A DNA stretch of 64,000 bases from JACCTU01 sp963848525 (GTDB lineage: Bacteria; Actinomycetota; Thermoleophilia; Gaiellales; Gaiellaceae), in assembly GCA_963848525.1 (NCBI GenBank), contig CAWKDZ010000003.1, forward strand, positions 248,001 through 312,000, given 5' to 3'. The position numbers were made by a program, and so were the translations under genes. Positions 59,422 through 64,000 of the stretch are shown here, piece by piece. Within the stretch, counting starts at the first letter, position 1. The number at the start of each line of letters is the position of its first letter. Under the pieces are notes generated by a model, which was not told the DNA's origin, did no database searches, and saw only the letters and a program-made list of their open reading frames with translations.

Positions 59422-61423
59422 GCTCGAAGCCCGTGTCGAGGAGCTCCGCAAGCAAGTCGACTACCACCTCTACCGCTACCACGTCCTCGACGACCCCGAG
59501 ATCTCGGACGCGGAGTTCGACCGGCTCTGGGACGAGCTGCTCGAGCTCGAACGCCAACACCCGGAGCTGGAGACGCCCGACTCCCCGACGCAGCGCGTCG
59601 GCGCGCCGCCCTCGGATGCGTTCGAGAAGGTCGAGCACCCGTCGCCGATGGGCTCGCTCGAGAAGGTCACGACCGACGAGGCGCTGCAGAAGTGGCACGA
59701 CGACGTCGTCAAGCGCCTCGGCAGCAACGAGGTCGTCTACGTGACCGAGCCGAAGATCGACGGCCTCTCGATCAACCTGATCTACGAGCACGGCGCCTTC
59801 GTGCGCGGTGCGACCAGAGGCGACGGCCGCCGCGGGGAGGACGTGACCGTCAACCTGAAGACGATCCGCGCGATCTCGACGAGGATGCAGCTCGGCGACG
59901 GCGACGCGCCGCCCGCGCTGCTCGAGGTCCGCGGCGAGGTTTACCTGCCGCTCTCCGGGTTCCGCGAGCTGAACGAGCGGCTCGCCGCCGAGGGCAAGAA
60001 GACGACGCCGAACCCGCGCAACGCCGCGGCCGGCTCGCTCCGCCAGAAGAACTCGGCGATCACGGCCGCGCGCCCGTTGTCGATCTGGATCCACGGCCTC
60101 GGCCACACCGAGGGCCTGCCGGCCGAGGGCCACTGGGAAGCGCTCGAGTGGCTCCGCGAGCACGGCTTCCGCACGAATCCGCTCGCCGAGCGCCACGAGT
60201 CGATCGAGTCGGTCGCGCGCGCGTGCCGCGAGTGGGAGGCGAAGCGGATCGAGCTCGACTACGAGATCGACGGGCTCGTGGTCAAGGTCGACTCGTTCGC
60301 GCAGCAGCGGCGACTTGGCGCGCTGCACGACCGCCCGCGCTGGGCGCGCGCGTTCAAGTGGGCGCCGATGACCGCGACGACGAAGCTGGAGAAGATCCTG
60401 ATCCGCGTCGGCCGAACGGGCGCGCTCAACCCGTGGGCGCTGCTCGCGCCGGTCGAGGTCGGCGGCGTCACCGTCTCCCGCGCGACGCTGCACAACGAGG
60501 ACGACATCAACCGCAAGGACATCCGCGTGCGCGACACGGTGATCGTCCAGCGCGCCGGCGACGTGATCCCGCAGGTCGTCGGCCCCGTGCTCCCCCACGC
60601 GAAGGGCACGCGGCGCTTCCGGATGCCGAAGAACTGCCCGCTCTGCGACGCCGAGATCGTCAGGCCCGAGGGCGAGGTCATGCACCGCTGCCCGAACCGC
60701 GCCTGCCCGTCCCGTGGCCTGGAGTCGTTGATCAACTGGGTGATGGCGGCCGCCGACATCGAGGGCGTTGGCGAGCAGTCGGTACGGCGCCTGTGGGAGC
60801 TCGGCCTCGTCCGCTCGCTCCCCGAGCTCTACCGCCTGACGAAGGAGCAGCTGCTGGAGCTCGACGGCTACGCCGAGATCTCGGCGACGAAGGCGGTCGA
60901 GTCGATCCAGGCGTCGAAGTCGATCCCGTTCAGCCGCGTGCTCTTCGGCCTCAACATCCCCGACGTCGGCTGGGTGACGGCGCAGAACCTCGCGCGCCAC
61001 TTCGAGACCGTCGACCGGATGCTCGAGGCGACGCAGGAGGACATCACCGAGGTCGACGGGATCGGCCCCGACCGCGCGGAGTCGATCGCCGAGTGGTTCG
61101 CGGAGGACGAGAACCGCGCGCTCGTCGCGGAGCTGCGCGAGCTGGGCCTCCGCTTCGCGCTCAGCGAGGAGGACAAGCCGAAGGAGGGCCCGCTGACGGG
61201 CTCGACCTACGTGATCACGGGCACGCTCGAGGCGTTCTCGCGCGAGCAAGCCGCGGCCGAGCTCGAGGCGCTCGGCGCGAAGGTGACGAACTCGGTCTCG
61301 AAGAAGACGACGGGCCTCGTCGTGGGCGAGGAGCCCGGCAACTCGAAGCTGACGAAGGCGCAGCGCGAGGGCGTGCCGCTGCTCGACGAGCCCGCGTTGC
61401 TGAAGCTACTCGGACGCGGCTAG
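59408..61423 (+). CDS. ligA: NAD-dependent DNA ligase LigA
   Basis: Seals nicks using NAD; 671 residues from TTG. Domain Ia (YHVLDDPEISDAEFDRLWDE), adenylation Lys116 in TEPKIDGLSINLIYEHGAFV, OB-fold, zinc finger (CPLCDAEIV, then CPNRACPSRG), helix-hairpin-helix repeats (EVDGIGPDRAESIAEWF) and a C-terminal BRCT domain (STYVITGTLEAFSREQAAAE). All domains complete. The tail overlaps the converging dacB by 18 nt. Confidence 0.97.
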   Translation: MAVSELEARVEELRKQVDYHLYRYHVLDDPEISDAEFDRLWDELLELERQHPELETPDSPTQRVGAPPSDAFEKVEHPSPMGSLEKVTTDEALQKWHDDVVKRLGSNEVVYVTEPKIDGLSINLIYEHGAFVRGATRGDGRRGEDVTVNLKTIRAISTRMQLGDGDAPPALLEVRGEVYLPLSGFRELNERLAAEGKKTTPNPRNAAAGSLRQKNSAITAARPLSIWIHGLGHTEGLPAEGHWEALEWLREHGFRTNPLAERHESIESVARACREWEAKRIELDYEIDGLVVKVDSFAQQRRLGALHDRPRWARAFKWAPMTATTKLEKILIRVGRTGALNPWALLAPVEVGGVTVSRATLHNEDDINRKDIRVRDTVIVQRAGDVIPQVVGPVLPHAKGTRRFRMPKNCPLCDAEIVRPEGEVMHRCPNRACPSRGLESLINWVMAAADIEGVGEQSVRRLWELGLVRSLPELYRLTKEQLLELDGYAEISATKAVESIQASKSIPFSRVLFGLNIPDVGWVTAQNLARHFETVDRMLEATQEDITEVDGIGPDRAESIAEWFAEDENRALVAELRELGLRFALSEEDKPKEGPLTGSTYVITGTLEAFSREQAAAELEALGAKVTNSVSKKTTGLVVGEEPGNSKLTKAQREGVPLLDEPALLKLLGRG

Positions 61424-62637
61424 CACGAGCACGAAGCGGTCCTGCGCGCGCCGCGCCCACGTCGTCGAGACCGGGCGCCCGTTGTGCAGGATCGCGAACG
61501 CGTAGCGGCCCGTCACGTAGCCCGCGAGCGTCGAGGCGCCGCTCGTCGTGCCGGTCTTCGCGAACACGCGGCCGCGTGCCCGCATGAGCCGCGTTTTGAG
61601 CGTCCCGCTCATGCCCGCGACCGGGAGCGTGCGCACGAACGCCGGGCCCACGGCGGGGTCGGCCCACGCGAGCCGGAGCAGGCTGACGAGCGAGGTCGCG
61701 GTCAGCCGGTTCAGCCACGAGAGCCCGGACCCGTCGACGACGCGCACGCCGCCCAGCGGGACGCCGAGCAGGCGCAGCGACCGCCGTCACGACCGCCGCG
61801 CCGCGGGCGCTCGTGCCGACGCCGGTCTGGTACGCGCCGAGCTGCTTGAGCAGCATCTCGGCCGTGAAGTTGTCGCTCTCGAGGCCCATGTAGCGGACGA
61901 TCGAGCCGAGCGCCGGCGAATTGACGAGCGCGAGCGGGAAGTCGGCGGCTGTGGTCGCGCCGACGCGCGACCGGCCGGCCACGACGACGCCCGCCGCCTT
62001 CAGCTCGGCCTTGAAGAGCGCGGCCGCCGTGAGCGCCGGGTTCCGCGCCGTCGCCCGCCCGACCTTGCCACGGTCGACGATCAGCGCCGACAGCGGCGGC
62101 GACTCGTAGATCAGGTACCAGGGCTTCCAGCCCGTCACGGTGCGCTGCGCGTCGAAGTACGACTCGTCGCCGATCACGCCGCCGGTGACGCTGCGAATCC
62201 CGAACTCCCGGACGCCGCGCGCGAGGGCGCGGAGGTCGGCCGTCGACAGGGTCGGGTCACCGAAGCCCTTCAGCACCAGGTTGCCCTTCCAGGTCGTCCC
62301 GTCGAGCTCGCCCTCGCCGAGGACGTCGGTCTCGATCCGGATAGTCCGCGCCGAGCTCGTGCAACGCGGCGTAGGCGACCGCGAGCTTCTCGGTCGACGC
62401 CGGCAGAAGCGCGCGCTGCGGGTTGAGTGCGAACACCGTTTGGCCGGAGCGGAGGTCGAGCGCGAGCGCGCCGGTGCGGGCGCTCGAGACGTGGGGGACG
62501 GCCAGCGCCTTCGCCAGGCGCACCTCGAGCGGCGCTGCGCCGAGCGCCGGCCCGGCAGGGACGAGCAGGGCGAGAGCTGCGATTACCGTCCGCAGCCGTA
62601 GGCCGGGCCGCGGTCGAAGATGGGTCGTGCGGCCCAT
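61406..62637 (-). pseudogene. dacB: PBP4-type D-alanyl-D-alanine carboxypeptidase (S13), two frameshifts
   Basis: Exported peptidoglycan DD-peptidase. A signal peptide (LRTVIAALALLVPAGPALGA) is followed by the SxxK motif LPASTEKLAVAYAAL, the SxN motif GLESDNFTAE and the KTG motif FAKTGTTSG. All three catalytic motifs are present, but in three different frames. Extra bases near 62340 (between LGADY and RIETDVLGEG) and near 61776 (between GAAVVTAV and LRLLGVPLGG) break it. Removing both gives 409 residues from ATG 62637; ATG 62661 is an alternative. Confidence 0.85.
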
Positions 62638-62688
62638 GATCCGCTGCGCGCTGGATCTCATAATCGGTTGCGAGCCGTTCGTACGCCC

Positions 62689-63006
62689 ATGCCCGAGAAC
62701 ACACTCATCTTCGCCGAGATCGAAGCGCTTCTTGCCCCCGGCTCGAAGGCACCGCTGGACGAGCTCGAGGACACGCTGACGACAGGCTACGCGGCGGCGC
62801 TCGCCCTCGAGGCCGAGCGCTGGCGGCTCGAGCGCCGGATCGCCGAGGTGGCCGCGCTCGTCGGGGAGGGACGCGGGCGCGGGAAGACGCGCGAGCTCTC
62901 GACGCTCGCGCACCGGCTCACGTCGACCGACACGGACCTCTCGAAGCTCCGCGTGCTGCTCGGCTCGCTCCGCGAGCGGGCGGACGAGGTCCGCGCCGCG
63001 GCCTAG
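62689..63006 (+). CDS. Small coiled-coil protein of unknown function
   Basis: A 105-residue, soluble, highly charged helical protein: MPENTLIFAEIEALLAPGSK, then LEAERWRLERRIAEVAALVG and LSKLRVLLGSLRERADEVRA in heptad spacing. No family recognised. It abuts the converging NarL-type gene with no gap. Confidence 0.6.
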   Translation: MPENTLIFAEIEALLAPGSKAPLDELEDTLTTGYAAALALEAERWRLERRIAEVAALVGEGRGRGKTRELSTLAHRLTSTDTDLSKLRVLLGSLRERADEVRAAA

Positions 63007-63687
63007 CTACACGATCCCGGACTTCACTGCGTAGACCGCCGCCTGGATGCGGTTGTCGATCTGCAGCTTCATCAGGATGTTCGAGATGTGGTTCTTGACC
63101 GTCTTCGGGCTGATGTGCAGCTCGGCCGCGATGTGCGCGTTGTCCTTGCCGTTCGCGATCAGCTTCAGGACCTGGATCTCGCGGTCGGAGAGCTCCGACC
63201 GGATCGTCTCGGCGATCGCGGGGACGCTGCTCATCGAGCGCACGCGCTGAAGCACCTTCGACGCGATCGTCGGCGAGATCAGGGACTCGCCGACCGCCGC
63301 GGCGCGGATCCCGGCCATCAGCTCCTGGATCGACGAGTCCTTGAGCAGGTAGCCGCATGCGCCCGCGAGAATGGCATCGAGCACGTCGCTGTCCTGGTCG
63401 GAGATCGTCAGCACGAGCACGCGTGTCAGCGGAGCGATCGCCGTGATCTGGCGCGTCGCCTCGACGCCGGTCATGCCCGGCATGTTCAGGTCCATGACGA
63501 CGACCTCGGGTGCGAGCTCGCGCACGGCGCGGATGGCCTCGCCGCCCGCCGCGGCCTCGCCGACCACCTGGATCCCTTGCTCTTCGAGCAGGTTGCGGAG
63601 CCCGGTCCGGAAGAGGTCGTGGTCGTCGACGATCAGGACACGGAGCCCGTCGTGGCGCTGCTCGCTCGGCTCAATGGCTTGCGACAT
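63007..63687 (-). CDS. NarL/LuxR-type two-component response regulator
   Basis: A 226-residue regulator. Receiver domain with acidic pocket Asp21-Asp22 and phosphoacceptor Asp66 (VVVMDLNMPGMTG), Thr/Lys switch residues near VLVLTISDQ and GYLLKDSS. C-terminal LuxR helix-turn-helix: LSDREIQVLKLIANGKDNAH, IAAELHISPKTVKNHISNIL. ATG 63687 is chosen for its GGAGGTGGGC site; ATG 63702 lacks one. No sensor kinase is in the window. Confidence 0.92.
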   Translation of the reverse strand: MSQAIEPSEQRHDGLRVLIVDDHDLFRTGLRNLLEEQGIQVVGEAAAGGEAIRAVRELAPEVVVMDLNMPGMTGVEATRQITAIAPLTRVLVLTISDQDSDVLDAILAGACGYLLKDSSIQELMAGIRAAAVGESLISPTIASKVLQRVRSMSSVPAIAETIRSELSDREIQVLKLIANGKDNAHIAAELHISPKTVKNHISNILMKLQIDNRIQAAVYAVKSGIV

Positions 63688-63714
63688 GCCCACCTCCGCC
63701 ATGGGCCAGTCTAG

Positions 63715-64000
63715 CTACGGGTTGATCGTGATCGTGACGGTGCGACGTCCCCAGGCGAGTGCTTCGGCGACCGAGGGGAACCACAGGTCGATGTGCGCTC
63801 CCCGGACTGCGCCGCCGGTGTCGGCCGCGACGCCCTCTCCGTAACCGGGGATCGACAGTCGCGTGCCGAGCGGGATCACGGAGGGGTCGACGGCGACGAC
63901 GCCCCAACCCGTCGGCAGGCCCGTCGCGGTCGTGCCGCGGATCGAATAGCCGCTCGCATCGACCGTGAGCGTGTTCCCGCTCAGGTACGCCGGCGCCGGC
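63715..64000 (-). CDS. 3D-domain (RlpA/Rpf-associated) exported protein, N-terminus outside window
   Basis: The last 95 codons of a gene entering from the right edge: GWGVVAVDPSVIPLGTRLSI, GEGVAADTGGAVRGAHIDLW and FPSVAEALAWGRRTVTITI. The three conserved aspartates (VAVD, AADTGG, HIDLWF) define the 3D domain found in wall-lytic transglycosylases and Rpf-like proteins. The upstream part cannot be seen. Confidence 0.85.
   Translation of the reverse strand, partial: PAPAYLSGNTLTVDASGYSIRGTTATGLPTGWGVVAVDPSVIPLGTRLSIPGYGEGVAADTGGAVRGAHIDLWFPSVAEALAWGRRTVTITINP

Overview
The window is GC-rich DNA with almost no gaps between genes, many GTG and TTG starts, and overlapping TGATG, GTGA and TAGTG junctions. 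The order tRNA-Met(CAT), rpmG, secE, nusG, rplKA, rplJL, rpoBC, then a str-S10-spc-alpha supercluster, together with a zinc-type S14, points to a Gram-positive actinobacterium. The PilMNO-type pilus genes and the accessory gene families suggest the class Thermoleophilia (Gaiellales or Solirubrobacterales). The class is inference; the actinobacterial-type layout is seen directly.

Layout. 1-6243: type IV pilus operon (pilT, pilM, pilN, pilO, a PilP-position protein, a PilV-like prepilin, pilC). 6297-12312: accessory genes: a cupredoxin, a SARP/BTAD-type regulator with a heptamer repeat upstream, a DUF1203 protein, a divergent L,D-transpeptidase / M15 peptidase pair and a glucuronyl-epimerase-like secreted protein. 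12331-25405: tRNA-Met, then rpmG-secE-nusG-rplK-rplA-rplJ-rplL, two small secreted-protein genes, and rpoB-rpoC. 25497-35547: an accessory block where rpsL would usually follow rpoC. It holds VapBC, two sulfatase-like membrane proteins flanking an unknown secreted protein, a kinase-like/methyltransferase fusion, a 50-residue 'YIDPGTGS' protein and a diguanylate cyclase. 35712-56028: one 20-kb run from rpsL to rplQ, including fusA, tuf, secY, adk, map, infA and rpoA. 56044-64000: NfeD-like protein, AI-2E-type permease, truA, lipoprotein, HAD phosphatase, ligA, PBP4-type carboxypeptidase, a coiled-coil protein, a NarL-type regulator and a 3D-domain protein cut by the window edge.

The most unusual signal is a pair of about 125-nt hairpin elements in the only two sizeable gaps of the spc region, before rplN and before rpsE. 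Their 54-nt cores match at 50 positions, and the four differences are two compensated base pairs of the tip stem. The outer arms differ in sequence between copies but are self-complementary in each. Other notable points are probable CTG start codons inside CTGA stop/start overlaps (adk and the methyltransferase), a roughly 265-residue insertion in the RpoC clamp, a roughly 105-residue N-terminal extension on S17, and an 11-bp-phased heptamer repeat upstream of the SARP-type gene.

Five genes (pilT, the BTAD regulator, the second sulfatase-like gene, truA, dacB) are interrupted by single-base indels with coding continuing cleanly beyond. Consensus errors or very recent mutations explain this better than old decay. 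Most positions and motifs were read directly; family names rest on motif recognition from memory, with no database search.
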